64,000 nt of DNA from Nitzschia sp. pyKryTriq1. Taxonomy: Eukaryota; Bacillariophyta; Bacillariophyceae; Bacillariales; Bacillariaceae. The stretch spans positions 1,798,001 to 1,862,000 of the forward strand of contig OY101117.1 in NCBI GenBank assembly GCA_956465555.1, written 5' to 3'. Within the stretch, counting starts at the first letter, position 1. The number at the start of each line of letters is the position of its first letter. A program made the position numbers and the translations under genes. The notes below the pieces were generated by a model. That model was not told the DNA's origin. It saw only the letters and a list, made by a program, of their open reading frames with translations, and made no database searches. Below are positions 1-12,040 of the stretch, piece after piece.

Positions 1-2863
1 CAAGGTCTATGCCTTACGGTATCGTGATGACGACTCCAGACCTACAGATACGCGAATTTGAATCAATTTCGCTTTGTAATTGAATCAATGTCACGTTGTC
101 AGCACGCATTAAAGCCACTGACGAAAAGCAAAATTGCCTTCGTTCTTCAGGTAGAGGAAATTTTTCTGATGAAAAACACTCGAAGGATAGATCGCGATTG
201 CGCAGTTCCACGAGTTCTATTGTTCCTTTTTTCTCGTCGATACTTTAAAACCCTTGTCAGATGCTCTAATTAACTTCAATCATGTCGTGCCTAGGCTTTG
301 AACTCAAATTCAGACCGGTCTCGTTTACGAGAATCGAGAGCTGCCACTATTTTTCTCTGCAAGCATCTTTTTCACCAAAGATTATCTCATTAATCTGAGT
401 ATAGGAATTCCCCTCTAAAAATACAATTCCATTACGAAGTTCCTACCAATTCAGCTCTATCAAATGAAAATCTCCCTCACCAAACATTTTAGTCGTAGAT
501 ATTTATGCTTTGCTGTGTTGCTTCCACAGGATAGCTTACGTGTTCGTTCTTTTTCAAGAGCAACTCACCGCATTCATCGATCGGTACCCGAGGAAGCCCG
601 AAATTTAAAAAAAAAATTTAGGTACTAAAACACATTCATGAAATTCCTTTTTCTAATGGCTCAATGGGTGATTAATCATCACTTCTTAGTGAACATTTGT
701 ATCTGTCGATGAATCCACATGTTGATGTAGATAAAACTGATAGTGTATCAATAAATGAGGGGCAATGTTGTCATTTTTGTCGTCGCCTGTTTACTAATAC
801 AAAAAACTTCATGCCCAGAGGTCGCGGTTATTCATTCAGGACTGCATGATCGAGTCTCCAGGGAACTCGGCTTCTTTTTCTTATGGTACAGAGAGCGCTA
901 CCGAAATACTTTCGATCCATCGTCCTGAGGATGCACAAGATAAAAAATACCATACTATGGGACAAGTCCGAGTTATTTAGATGATCTCCTTTGTAATATA
1001 GAAGTAAGAAAACTCGTCGAAGACCATCGAAGGGTTTGCTGTGCGCAAAACCTTTTACTTTGAATCATCTTGACAAAATTGATAACCAAGTGAATATCCA
1101 CAATTTCCTGAGCGATTGGGAACTCTGTCACATACCAATGGAGACACTAACAAGAATTCGGGCTACATTGTTTTGATAACGACAGCTCTGAGTTGCTTTT
1201 GTGGCATCGTCGAAGTCCGCTGTAAGTATGTATCATTGACGATTACAAAAAATCTGGAATCGGTGCTGTGGAAGAAAATATGCGACACTTTTCGAGTTTG
1301 TGTCCCTAATCAGACCGACAAGTGCCCGTATCAAGGGAACCTGAGACCAATCGGCCCCAGCATTATTTGAGTTGTAAGATGGTGGGCCTGTGGTGGATGG
1401 CTTGTAGAAGAAACAGGTTCGATTGATTTCTCGATAGATTTTAGGAATAGTAAATCAAGGCATTCTACATAGCGAACAGTGGAAGAATACATTCTAGACT
1501 GTTCAAGATGCTGGCCCGTGGTCAACTGCACCGGTAGTCAGGTATTGGTTGATTTCTTGAGAATGTCATGAAGCGGTTAGACGGCTGTATCTAAGAGTCG
1601 TCGTCGTCTCCTCTCACCTACCGCTTTATCAAGGCATCGCCAGGTCAGCATCAGTTGAATAGAATTTCAAGAATATGTGTGAAGTCACTGAAGGGCGTGG
1701 AGCTTTGTCCAAAATTTGGTTTCTCCTTCTGGCTTGTGGTACACTTATTTGAGTGTCATCTCGAACTTATTAGGAAACATATGGCTGCAAGGTTCGGTTT
1801 TTCCTCGTTGTTGTGATTTTAATGTTCATAGTCTCGGCGATGATGAAGATGTCGGTGTCAATTACGGGTGGTAAAAATGCGCTTGAAATCCAAGATGGAT
1901 TTATATCCAATTCTTGATAGAAGGCTCTTGAGGGGTATAAATGAGCGTGTCAGGAGAGGTTCGAATAGAGGAAAGATTGTGATAAGAAAGGGACCTTCTG
2001 CTTGGACTCATCATACCGGTAGGTAGAAGTCAAAAGACGATTGTGAAACAAGGTTGCATCCTATTTCATCCATGGAAGGTCTTGCGTGTTGAGATTTTTT
2101 TAATACTGAATTTATACATTTTTGTTGTTATACGAACAAGTAACTGCCAGCTGCGGTGATCCATTGCCGTACCATTCTGCTGCAGTACGATGATGATTCT
2201 GATTCAGGCTTAGTTGATTCGAGAATGCTTCACATCAGAAAATGATTTGAAATATCTTAGGCCGGGTGTGCAGGATGAAAAATACGAGTAAATGAATGAA
2301 TCAATCATTTGGGTGTTTACAATGAAGCCTGGGCTTGAGAGAAGGCTTCGGGCTAATCTCATTCCATTCGAGCATACGAAGAAAATCATTGTCAGAGGTC
2401 GAAGGAATTCTGAACGCTCGGGTTACCTAAAGAGAATTTGGACGGGTTGATAACCAGAATGCTTCTTCACATCAGAAAATGATTTAAAATATCTTAGGCC
2501 GTGGTGTGCAGGATGAAAAATACGAGTAAATGAATGAATCAAGCATTTGGTTATTTACGATGAAAAATTGATGAGTCAGTCGACTCAGGGCGAGGCGTCA
2601 TGTTCGTTTTTATGGACTTGAAAAGAGACGAGACTTCTGGCTAATCCATTCCAGCATACGAAGAAAATCATTGGCAGAGGTCGAAGGAATTCTGAACGCT
2701 CGGGTTACCTAAGGAGAATTTGGACTGATAACCAGAAATTATTGGAAACAATGGTTCAAACGATTGCCAAGAAAAGTCCGCGACTGCTGACTGACTGTCA
2801 GCAACAATTTATGAGTTTTCAAATCCATCTGGCTGGCCCAATCACGCAGTGATCATTTCTACC
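1..2863. other. Gene-free left end
   Basis: I see no convincing gene in this stretch. Open frames are short, lack recognisable motifs and overlap on both strands. The stretch is also nearly free of the GTAC-rich clusters that precede most genes in the window, which agrees with an absence of promoters. The only clear structure is the direct duplication at about 2222-2740, listed separately. Confidence 0.6.
2222..2742. repeat. Imperfect tandem duplication, about 240-280 bp unit
   Basis: The block starting GAATGCTTC(TTC)ACATCAGAAA occurs at about 2222 and again at about 2458. A second conserved block, beginning CATACGAAGAAAATCATTG, occurs at about 2373 and 2655. The two copies are highly similar, differing by scattered substitutions and by an insertion of roughly 45 bp in the second copy. 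No coding frame runs through the repeat. It is probably a local duplication of non-coding DNA or of an old repeat. Confidence 0.8.
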
Positions 2864-4383
2864 CTACGCAGCTATGAGCTTTCCAGCAGGATCAGGTGGT
2901 TCATATCCGAGCAGGTGCAGCAATTCCGAGTCTAGATTGTCGCGGATGAATTCTAAATCCGAGGAGAACTTGAAACTCTCGTAGCGTCGTTCCGCGCTGC
3001 CATACTTGATGATTGCATCGACAAAGCCTGTTCGCTCCTTTCCATGGGCATATTCCCCTTTCTTCGCAGAATTGACAATGTACCTGAATTTCCCATCATT
3101 TCGCATGCTCCCCCCGGCACATTCACAAACAGCCTTGACTACCTCTTCCGGGTGAAAAATCAGATCTTCAATGCGGACTATGAGCCTCGGAAAAGAAGCT
3201 TCGAGGTACTCTCGATAATAGTCGTTCCAAAGATGTAGAATTGAGTCATGCTCTCTACGAAACTCGGCATACTTTACTGTCGTTTTAAGATTCGGAAGCG
3301 AAAAGTCGGGGCATCTGTTTGGGTCGGAATGATCCCACTTTGCTGCATAATGATGGTGACACATCGAGACCAGCCAGGTCACTGAACAAAAACCAAGATT
3401 GTGGGACAATCGTATGAAAAGCATGGAAGAAATGGAAGACTGGCAAACTTACATGGATCACGAATCGTCACAGCTGGAAGTATGTTAGCAGCATCAATGA
3501 ATGTATCGTGATAGGTCTTGTGGTTCTGTCGGAAACTATCATCGCCTGGTGGTGTATGTTTTCCCCTAAGGTTTGATTGAACTGGTTGAGTGAACTATGG
3601 TGCATCCAAAAGACCAAACAGGCAACGAATTGCGTGCTACTCGTACTCACCACGGAACTTGCCAACGGATTCCTCTATTTTGGGCGCCAAATTTATCCAT
3701 CCGCGCCTGCATGTGACAGTTTGCAATGAGGAGCTCAGCCATCAGATTGGTTCCAGAGTTGAAAGTTCCTGTATGTATAGAAAATCAGTTGCGAGGAGAG
3801 CATGTTTTCAATTCGGAGAACGAAAGCGATATCTTTACGCACCTGCTGTCCCGACGAATCCTAATTTTTTGGTATCATCTTGGAAACGTTGACACTGATC
3901 CAGGCCGTGAATGATGGGTTTGGGTCCGTAAAGCTCCACGACCTCCTCCCACGAGGGCAACGCCTCCATTGTCTCTGCATCCAATTTTGATGGGTTGATT
4001 CCTCCTCGCCTGAGAAGATCCAATATGGGCCCCTCTTGGCTCGATTTGTGCAAAGGGACCTTCATCGCGATTTCGCGGGGGATAGCATCGGTGCTGGCAG
4101 CGTCGCTCTTGCTTCGGATTTCGTGTCTGTCCATAAGATAGACCATGTAAAAAACGTCCACCAATGAGAATAAAAGGCCCACCAGCAAAATGGTCCATAT
4201 AACGGAACCCCCCTTCCCCCTTTTATCATCTCCAAACTTGTCGGATCCTAGCCCGGAATTTTGCTTTTGTTGTCGTTTGTTTTTGTTTCTCGGTTTCCGT
4301 GATTTGCTCGTCTCGTTCACGGGTCCCTCGTCTCCCGTGGGACCAGGAACTTTCACAAGTATTGTTTCCCCAGATTGTGCCAT
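2864..4383 (-). CDS. Type II membrane sulfotransferase-like protein
   Basis: Four exons on the minus strand (4383-3843, 3768-3651, 3565-3453, 3381-2864) join in frame with GT-AG introns to give about 429 aa. The N-terminus is basic and cytosolic-looking (KSRKPRNKNKRQQKQ) and is followed by one membrane segment around residues 75-97 (VIWTILLVGLLFSLVDVFYM), as in Golgi type II enzymes. The exon 1/2 junction encodes GTAGGTFNSGTNLMAELL, a 5'-phosphosulfate-loop-like motif. Exon 2/3 encodes VPWGKHTPPGDD, and the exon 3/4 junction gives RDPLTWLVSMC, matching the R..P...S signature of the 3'-phosphate-binding site for PAPS. The C-terminal half keeps the LIVRIEDLIFHPEEV block usual in the fold. Family knowledge predicts sulfate transfer from PAPS to a glycan or protein in the Golgi; the acceptor is unknown. 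The start was chosen because it gives the shortest N-terminus before the basic stretch; an upstream in-frame ATG exists at 4611. Confidence 0.8.
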
Positions 4384-5200
4384 TTCGTGTTCGCTTCGTA
4401 CTGTCGTTCTTCCACTATTGGCATGGGCGATGCAGCTGGGTTTATGTGATGGATGATGAATGATGATGATGATGATGATGATTCTTCGTTCTTCGTTCTT
4501 CGTTCTTCTTCTTCTTCTTCTCAAACAATGCCTGCACGATGATGTCCACACGGTCGTTGGCAATAAATGGGCAATATTATGAAAATCGGCATAAAAAACT
4601 CTCAAGTACAATTACTTGTGCTGTAGTGTCGAATAACAGTGAACAATGACGTCTCTGAAGAGATGGGCGCTCGCTCTCCCCCCTGCGCGTCTGTTCATCC
4701 CCCAAAGTTACCCCATGTGTCTGTACGTCAGCCGATGGCTAAAGAGTGACCGTTCCAGCGAAATCAAAGAAAATGTCTGAGCTGGCGGCGTTGGCAAATC
4801 ATCCCGAAGAGCAAGCGAACCAAAACCCGCCAACAATACTTTTCTTTTACCGGTAGCAACTCACACGGTACCGTACGTACCGGTACATTTTACCAGGTAC
4901 TTTATGCAGACGACTCCTACCGGTACAGTGTCGTGGTGGAGTACCTGGTACTCGTTTGAGTAGCGATGATGACGATCCAGATTTCTGCAGCCCTCGTCGG
5001 CAGATATTTCATTCTTGGATAATTTGAGTAGAGCCAAGTAGAGTTTCTAATCCCTGGTGGGCCGCCGTAAAAATTCAACAGACGAAGCAAACTCGCCTTG
5101 CATATTCAACAAAATAATAGACGACTGTAGTATTCGAAACCACATCGTTCCACTTTTACCCATTTTCGCTTTCAGCAGCCGTCGTTCGACTCTATCTACC
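4384..5200. promoter_or_regulatory. Divergent promoter region with GTAC-rich cluster
   Basis: This is the spacer between the sulfotransferase (-) and the desaturase (+). It contains a GAT-type trinucleotide run near 4454-4483, a TTCTTCG/TTC run at 4481-4520, and a dense cluster of GTAC, GGTACC and ACCGGT palindromes at about 4852-4956. No gene was seen. Promoter function is inferred only from position. Confidence 0.45.
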
Positions 5201-6758
5201 ATGGCGCCAGATGCAGACAAGCTCAGGCAGCGCAAGGCTCAACAGGCCGATGATACTGCCAATGACAACGCCACGCAGATAAAGATCGGCGCTTTGAAAA
5301 ATTTGGCCGCAACTGAAGTTGTCATTGACGGAGGCATTTACGACATCTCTGACTTTGATCATCCCGGTGGAGAATCCATCCTCATCTTCGGAGGCAACGA
5401 TGTTTCTGTCACTTACAAGATGATCCACCCTTACCACACCGCCAAGCATTTAGAGAAGATGAAGAAAGTTGGTAAAGTCCCCGACTACCATTCTGAGTGA
5501 GTTTTCGTACGACTATTTCCATGCTGAAATTGTCCTGTTACTAATTTTGTACTTGTAATTCGTGTGAACCACGAATATGTACCGTCTTCTTTAGGTACAA
5601 ATTCGATACCCCCTTTGAGCGCGAGATCAAGGAAGAAGTCTTCAAGATTGTCCGCAGGGGGCGGGAATTCGGAACACTTGGGTGGTATTTCCGTGCAGCT
5701 TGCTACATCGCCCTTTTCTTTTACATGCAGTATGTTTGGGTGACTCATGAAACTTCGTTTGCAATGGCTATCGTCTATGGTGTGGCGCAAGCTTTTATCG
5801 GACTGAACGTGCAGCACGATGCCAACCATGGTGCTGCTTCGAGGAAGCCTTGGGTTAACGACGTTCTTGGACTCGGGGCTGATTTTATTGGCGGCAGCAA
5901 ATGGTTGTGGATGGAACAGCACTGGACAGTAAGTATCAAGATCAGTGGAAAAGTCTGAGGACGTCGTAGGAACTGATTTCTCACAGTTGTGTACCAAAGC
6001 ACCACTCCTACACCAACCACCACTCGATGGATCCTGACAGTTTTGGTGCAGAGCCAATGCTTTTGTTCAATGACTACCCACCGGGCCACCCGAAACGTAC
6101 CTTTGTCCACAAGTTTCAAGCTTTCTATTACATACTTGTCTTGGCGGGTTACTGGCTATCGTCCGTATTTAACCCAGAGATTTTGGATCTCCGTCAAAGA
6201 GGAGCGCTGGGAGTGGGAATGAAGTTGGACAGCGACTACATCGTTCGAAGCCGCAAGTACGCTGTGTTTTTGCGTCTTTTGTATATTTATACCAACATCG
6301 TCGCTCCTCTTCAGAATCAAGGATTTTCGTGGCTCGTGGTAGGGCATATTCTCGTTATGGGCGCAGCATCCAGTTTGACCCTGGCTATTCTATTCGCCCT
6401 TTCTCACAACTTCGAGAACGCAGACCGTGATCCGACTTATCAAACCCGACATGGTGGCGAGCCAGTTTGCTGGTTCAAAGCTCAGGTCGAGACCTCCTCT
6501 ACATATGGAGGTTTTGTCTCAGGGTGCTTGACTGGCGGGCTCAATCATCAGGTTGAGCATCACCTTTTCCCACGTATGAGCTCGGCGTGGTACCCTTACA
6601 TTGCTCCAACTGTTCGACGTGTCTGCGAAAAGCATGGCGTTCGTTACGCATACTACCCCTGGGTTTGGCAAAACTTGATTTCGACGGTGAAATATCTTCA
6701 TCAAGCTGGCACTGGATCCAACTGGACGAAGGGGAACCCATATTCTGGCGAGCTCTAA
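5201..6758 (+). CDS. Delta-5 fatty acid desaturase (cytochrome b5 fusion)
   Basis: Three exons (5201-5496, 5595-5928, 6000-6758) give 462 aa. The protein aligns by eye along its length with the Phaeodactylum delta-5 desaturase PTD5 (about 469 aa): both begin MAPDADKLRQR and share KMIHPYHT, NVQHDANHG and EQHWTHH. Such enzymes convert dihomo-gamma-linolenate and eicosatetraenoate to arachidonate and EPA in the ER, taking electrons through the fused cytochrome b5. Visible motifs in order are the heme-binding HPGG at about residues 54-57, the first His box QHDANHG, the second QHWTHH, hydrophobic segments, and the third box QVEHH with Gln in place of the first His, diagnostic of front-end desaturases. 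Intron 2 falls exactly inside the second His box, between T and HH. The chosen ATG has a good CC-ATGG context; a GTAC-rich cluster lies 250-350 bp upstream. Confidence 0.95.
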
Positions 6759-7068
6759 AGGGAAACGCCGGGACAGTCGGATTGCCTGTATCTGAAAGAA
6801 AACCATTCGACGTATTATATAATAATAGGATGATATATTTGTTACTTGAAGTAACTGGGAGTACCGGTAGCCGTGTTGGGTTGGTTTGGTAAATATCTTT
6901 TAAAAGGGTCGGAGTACATCAAAATGAATTAGTGCTACAACATGGTACACATACCGGATGCACTGCAAATTTTACAACGCCGCAGACTACAGTCTCTTTC
7001 GAGGCGTGATTGCAACTTATTTGCAACTACCTGGTACTCTTACGAGTATGTCTGAGTACGTCCAGAGA
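6759..7068. other. Convergent 3' intergenic spacer
   Basis: This lies between the 3' ends of the desaturase and the FMC1-like gene. It contains a few isolated TACCGGTA/GGTAC sites (near 6863, 6941 and 7028) and an AATAATAGGATGATATA stretch that could serve 3' processing. No gene was seen. Confidence 0.5.
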
Positions 7069-7413
7069 TTAGAGATCTGGGTTGAGTTTGGGAAGTTGCA
7101 ACCCAGCCCGTGCTGCAGCACGTCGGCTCAATTCCTTGGGTGAGAGCTGCTCTTCCGCACCAGTGTCCAGTTGATGCAATTTGGAACGTTCTGCAATATC
7201 GCGCCGCAAAGTGAAATATTCAAAAGCCAAAGCCTGCAGCTCTTCTGCCTTCTCCAAACCCGGTGTTGACTGCGTAACCCGATACTGTGCAACAACATAC
7301 TTTCGTGCAACAGCTGACGCACCAGGACTACCAACGGTTCCACCTCCAGTTGGTCGTAGTTGGCGTAAGAGACCTCTCAAGATATGCAGCGAAGGGGTCG
7401 ATTGCGGTTTCAT
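7069..7413 (-). CDS. FMC1: FMC1-like mitochondrial F1-ATPase assembly factor
   Basis: A single-exon ORF of 114 aa. It carries the pattern of the FMC1 family (human C7orf55, yeast Fmc1): an N-terminal ILRGLLRQLRP block, then KYVVAQYRVTQ, a helical region EELQALAFEYFTLRRDIAER, and a C-terminal RAGLQLPKL corresponding to the GLKLP of the animal proteins. Family members are short LYR-like proteins of about 100-155 aa that act with Atp12 in assembling the F1 sector of mitochondrial ATP synthase. The ORF stays open to 7554, but the upstream extension is unlike the family, so I start at the Met just before the conserved block. A GTAC-rich cluster lies at 7590-7665, upstream of the gene. The short length limits certainty. 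Confidence 0.75.
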   Translation of the reverse strand: MKPQSTPSLHILRGLLRQLRPTGGGTVGSPGASAVARKYVVAQYRVTQSTPGLEKAEELQALAFEYFTLRRDIAERSKLHQLDTGAEEQLSPKELSRRAAARAGLQLPKLNPDL

Positions 7414-7589
7414 TTCGTCCGTGGGGATCACAATTTGAATTGATGGAATTGGTTGTTGGACCGGTACAATATGAAATATGGCAAGCCTCCCCCAGAGTCC
7501 CCAGTGGCAAAGTACCAGGTACATACTGGCGTTGCGTTGATGGATGGCGAACAAAAAATTCTGGTGTTGGGCGTTGAATTATTGTATTC

Positions 7590-7665
7590 GTACACGTAGC
7601 GGTACAAGTACAGTACTTGTACCTTGTACCGGTACTTCTGTACCGTACTTGTACGGGTACATGGG
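7590..7665. repeat. GTAC/TACCGGTA-rich cluster
   Basis: Alternating GTAC, TACTTGTAC and TACCGGTAC words, nearly all self-complementary. It lies about 180-250 bp upstream of the FMC1-like start and forms no coding feature. Confidence 0.7.
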
Positions 7666-7732
7666 AGACGGGTCGAACTAATCGTCAGGAAACGACACAA
7701 GCCACTGGAAGCAAACGTGTACACTACTACTA

Positions 7733-8166
7733 GGAGACCGCGCAGATGCGCATGGAACACTTTTAGGGGTCCGAGTTTCGAGGGCGAAAACCAGAATTGT
7801 TCTTTTAGTCAAATATGTCAAACCTTTTAGTCAGATGTATCAAATCATCAAAAGACCATCGATCGATCAGGGGCCGTTCTATCGAAGCGTCGGTCCGGGC
7901 AATTTGTCGGTCGATGTCGAACACCCCACCGCGTGATTTTACTATGATTTCACTATGGGTAGCTGCCGGTAGTAGATCCACATTAACCTCAACATAAATG
8001 TCCTTTCGAGGCTTAAAACAACTCTTGTTAGTAGCTGTTCTAATGAGATAGTATTGTGAAAGGACACTTATTTTAGATTTGTGATGGCCATGGTCGGCAC
8101 CAAAGTTGGACAGTTTCTCGAAATGAAAAGTCCGAAAAGTGTTCCACGCGCATCTGCGCGGTCTCC
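7733..8166. mobile_element. 434-bp terminal-inverted-repeat element (MITE-like)
   Basis: The left end 7733-7764 and the right end 8135-8166 are 32-bp inverted repeats that differ at one position. Both outer edges are flanked by TA (7731-7732 and 8167-8168), as expected for a TA target-site duplication. The interior has no complete transposase. A minus-strand frame through the element reads coding-like (DIYVEVNVDLL, then SIERPLIDRW) but has no family I recognise. It is probably a non-autonomous DNA transposon; TA duplication suggests the Tc1/mariner-like group, but the terminal sequence GGAGACCGCGC is not diagnostic to me. Confidence 0.7.
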
Positions 8167-8999
8167 TAGAGAGATTAACCACCAAGCAAACATGAAGAGA
8201 AAACGGTAGAAGAACTGTAGGAAGAATTGATTTGAAGTCCTCCAAACTCCAGACGAGCCTTCCTTGTCCATCCCTCGGGACACCATCCGCAGTGGAGGGT
8301 GGGTGCCGCCACCCACCTTCCCATCAATGCGTTGTTCGGCTGTTGCAGTTGGTGCTCCGGAGTAGGTTGGAACGGGGCTGCTCTCCGTGTCTTGGTTCGC
8401 TCTCCGTCTGTTCGTCCTCGGTGTGGGGGAAACCCCCCCTCTTTCTCAAGTCTCGCTACTAAGATTATTTCCTCCACTACCGTAGTAACTTACGTCATGT
8501 ACGGTCTGTACGTCATATACCATCTGGACAATTGTCCAAATAACTTCTGAGATATAAAAGAAACGTCTATGGAAACAATGCAGTTCCTGTGATTCGTGAA
8601 ATCGCGGTGAATTTACTAGTAATGTGGTACTATTTTAGTTTTTATGGCTCTGTCGTAGGATTTGTACATGTGGATTCTAACAACGGATTTGGGAAATGAG
8701 AAAAGGGCCTGTACTCGTACCAGTACAGTACATACGGACTTGTACCCGGTACATTCCAACAACGCGGAGAGACACGACGAGGCGATCGACCGACGACGTG
8801 GCTCCGCCTCCTCGCTTTGGCAACATGACCCTCTCTCCATGCATGAGGGGAGAGGTCGTACGATACTGTACGTACTCGTACAGTACTGTACCGGGACCGT
8901 ACCTGGTACAGCACAGTACAGGTACCGGTACCAGGTACAGTAAAAGTACGAGTACATCCTGTAATCCTGTCCCTCTCTTCCATCAAAGTTTGATGCTGA
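8167..8999. promoter_or_regulatory. Intergenic region with very dense GTAC cluster
   Basis: No gene was seen. The part at 8709-8957 is one of the densest GTAC/GGTACC/ACCGGT clusters in the window and ends about 45 bp before the next gene's start codon. Frames through it translate into Thr/Tyr/Val/Arg-rich nonsense on both strands. The segment 8176-8480 has overlapping short open frames without recognisable motifs. Confidence 0.5.
8709..8957. repeat. GTAC cluster upstream of EEP-fold gene
   Basis: Words of the GTACTGTAC, GGTACC and ACCGGTACC type, with the last one about 45 bp before the ATG at 9000. One of the three longest clusters in the window. Confidence 0.8.
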
Positions 9000-11642
9000 A
9001 TGCTGATGCGGAGACGTCAACACCCGCCAGATCCCATGACAGTCCCTCCTGGCCCGACTACGCCCAACCGAATAGAGGCCTCTTCTACAGAAGACCAAGA
9101 AGAACGAAACCCGTTGATGAGTCCATTCAACGTTGTGTCCTCAAAAGACGACAACAAGTCCATTTCCATCCTCCCCAGAAATTTTAACAGCCGCCGTCGC
9201 TTGATGATAGCAGCATCTTCTTTTCTTTTCGCTCTCTTTCTGGTACAATTTTGGTCGCACAGTAAGTCATTCCCAGCTTTGAGAATAGATCCATCGCCAT
9301 TGCGAATTTTTTCAATCTCGTCCGTAATAAGGTTTGCTGGTTTGATGAAGGTTGTCATTTTTTCCCTTTGGGTCGTATGAGTCAATCAAGGGTCACAGTT
9401 AGTCGATAGTCAGTGTCGATGCGGACATAAGTTTTTCCCACGCAAGACCCGTGCTTCGTTCTGAATGAGACGACGGCAACTCCTCCTCTTATTGACGCTT
9501 CGAGTACTGTAGAGACAGCAAGCAAAGACACATACCGGCAGCACCCGGTCCTCCCGACCCTCGTAGACTTTGACATTTTGCTTCAACGTGTCGAGATGCG
9601 CTCTGTTCGTCGCAATTTCCAACGAATTGCAAGTCCTGTGAATCTCTTGCCAAGTACAAGAAGCCCGACATCGTATCGCAACAAAATCTTGTTGATTCTT
9701 GTCGTCACTTCGTTTTACACAGCCTTTCTGTACCAAAGGGGTTAGTCAACTTAGTTTGCTTTCGTCAATCTCAAGACGACGCTTCTCACTCACGTGTCAT
9801 GCCGATATTTTATATGCAGGGGGGGCAAGTACTTACTTGGGTGGTGTGACCCCAGATCGCTTAGTGGAAAAGTCGGCACAGACAGGACTTGCAATGATGA
9901 AAGCAGCAGGCCGCCGACTTGCCATCACAAGTTGGAACATAGCTGCGATCAATAACAATCCGTTCGAGTATTGGATCACCTATCGAGAGAATGAGGAATA
10001 CGAGAAACTCATGATCAATGTTGAAAAATTCTTGGAGGAACCAGGGGACAAGGACGTTCCCATCAACAAAGTTTTTACTGAGGAGATGTTCTCAAAACTG
10101 GATACAAGAATGACAGGTGTCGGGTGGAAGAGTGTTCGCTCATACTGGGGTAAGAATCGGTCCGGAATCGTGATTGCGGTGCTTGACACTCTACCAACAT
10201 CTCATCTCATCTGACCACTCCAAAGAATCGGATTTTGCAAATCGAAAGATTATTTCTGGATTTATGAAGGTATGGAGGTTTCTGTGATTGGTTTTGTTGC
10301 CTTATTTTTGTTGGCTCTCGAGATCTAATTTGTGATTTATCCTCATAGGACCCGTTGCTTGGCAGCAAGCGTTTGGCTTCCATGCCCGACCGAATCACAA
10401 ATACAATCAATGTTGAAGGTGGACAGGTTTTTCGCCCAACGGTTATCAACATGTATGCTGGTGACCTGTCGTCTTTGGAAAAGTGGTGGGCTGTTTGGGA
10501 GAAGTTCATGTTCGACGACACGCTTCGTATCAAAGGAAAAACTGGAGTTGAAAATAAGGTTCCGTTTCAACTGCTCCAGAAAATCAAGAAAAGTAAATAT
10601 CCCGATATTACCACCGAAGAAGAAGCTGACTCTCTTCCTTTGCAAACTATGTGTGGTGCTATTTTCGACTCGATCCTTGTTCACATGATGAACACTGTCT
10701 CGACGTCTCCCAAAGCTTGGCAGGACTTGAAGAAGACGATGGTGGAGAACCTGAATAAACAGAAAGTTCCGCACACCATGGAAATGTTGGAAACAGCTTA
10801 TGTTGATTCCGATATCATCACGCTCCAAGAGGTCTCATCTGCTTTCATCGATCAAGCCCGGTCCAGCAAACTTGGACAAAAATTCCACATAGTTGCTCCG
10901 ATGGATCTTGATTCAGTCCGCGATCAAAATTCTGTGATTGCTCTGAACAGAGACACGTTTCCTGAAGGGCCTGGAGTTGAAATCTCATCGCTGGTAGAAA
11001 AGTCTTTCCCGGAAGGCATTGACGTTCCAGTTGCCAAAGGCGACATTCTTGCCATTACTGCAAAGAGCAAGCATGGGATACCATTCGTCGTGGCTTCGTT
11101 TCATGGTGACACCAATGGACTTGCGACAAAGCCTGTGGTCTCTGCTGTTTTGAAGGCCATGGCATCCGACAGTAAACTAGCTGGCCACAGGCTGATTTTC
11201 GGTATGGATGCGAACACCTACGAGCATGCCAAACCGGGAAAGCAACAAGACGTTCTTGATTTTGGGAGACATTATGTTGCACAAGGAGTAAGTACTGAAG
11301 TCGATCAAGTGTTGTATGCACGCGTTTGTCATCACCTAACCTTTTGTTGTCCAGCTTACTTCCTGCTGGGGCGACGTTCCGGCGCCCAACAATTACACGA
11401 CGTACAATGCCCGTACCTATTTACAGCCTCAGCTGAACAAAGCCTGCAAGAGTAACGAGAAACGCTCAAAGGGAGACGTCAACCCAAAAGATTTTATTTT
11501 GTTTCCTAAGAGAGATTTCACTGTAATCCAAACTTGGAAAGACAATACAGGGAAAAAGCAATACGTAGAGGACATGGCTTTCCCGACATTGGAGTTTCCA
11601 AGTGATCATGGAATCTTGCATACGGTCATCGAACCCAAATAA
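9000..11642 (+). CDS. Membrane-anchored endonuclease/exonuclease/phosphatase-fold protein
   Basis: Five exons (9000-9261, 9820-10149, 10226-10269, 10349-11287, 11355-11642) join in phase to give 620 aa. A single hydrophobic segment near residues 67-86 (RRRLMIAASSFLFALFLVQF) anchors the N-terminus. The rest resembles the EEP (Mg-dependent nuclease/phosphatase) fold: ITSWNIAAINNNPFEYW near the start, the acidic residue in DIITLQEV, the FGMDANTY block (D-x-N) and a C-terminal SDHGIL, where the D-H pair is catalytic in the family. A charged insertion of about 200 aa separates the first and second motifs. Substrate is unknown; the fold covers DNA repair nucleases, deadenylases and inositol phosphatases. 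Intron 1 (558 bp) is much longer than the others, so an extra exon there cannot be excluded. No close named relative comes to mind. Confidence 0.75.
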
Positions 11643-12040
11643 ACCCCCTGAGAAGAAGTCACGACGTGTTTTCTGTACTTGGTATGGTGCTCCTCCCAGT
11701 AGTGCCTTGCAGCATTTGTATTTCGTGTGTCTGTAGAAACGCGAAAAGTAGACGAAGTATGCTACTGGTACAGAAAACTATACGAGCTATATTTTGTGCT
11801 CTACCACTAGAGAGTGGGAATTCGAGCCTCCTGGCGGGTGGAGTAATTTCCATTTTTTAGAAGGCGAATCTTGCAAGCAGTGGCAAAACTTGGACCAACC
11901 TGCGTCTACAGCGAATAGAAGACTACCCTTTCTAGAAGGCGAATCTTGCGAGCAGTGGCAAAACTTGGACCAACCTGCGTCTACACAGAAGACTACCCAC
12001 AACCACACATTTGAAAATAGGATTCGGCGCGTATCATGAA
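11643..12040. other. Convergent spacer with 75-bp tandem duplication
   Basis: This lies between two convergent genes. A block starting TAGAAGGCGAATCTTGC occurs at 11858 and again at 11933 (75-bp offset) with only a few differences. No coding potential was seen. Confidence 0.6.

Noticed and set aside
8696-9187. Alternative plus-strand frame through the GTAC cluster into the EEP-fold gene
   Set aside because: The first part translates only the repeat, and the frame differs from the one that holds the membrane segment and continues into exon 2.
9699-10214. Separate gene starting inside the first intron of the EEP-fold gene
   Set aside because: The frame from about 9826 onward is exon 2 of the larger gene; the part before it lies in an intron with a good acceptor (TATGCAG) at 9819.
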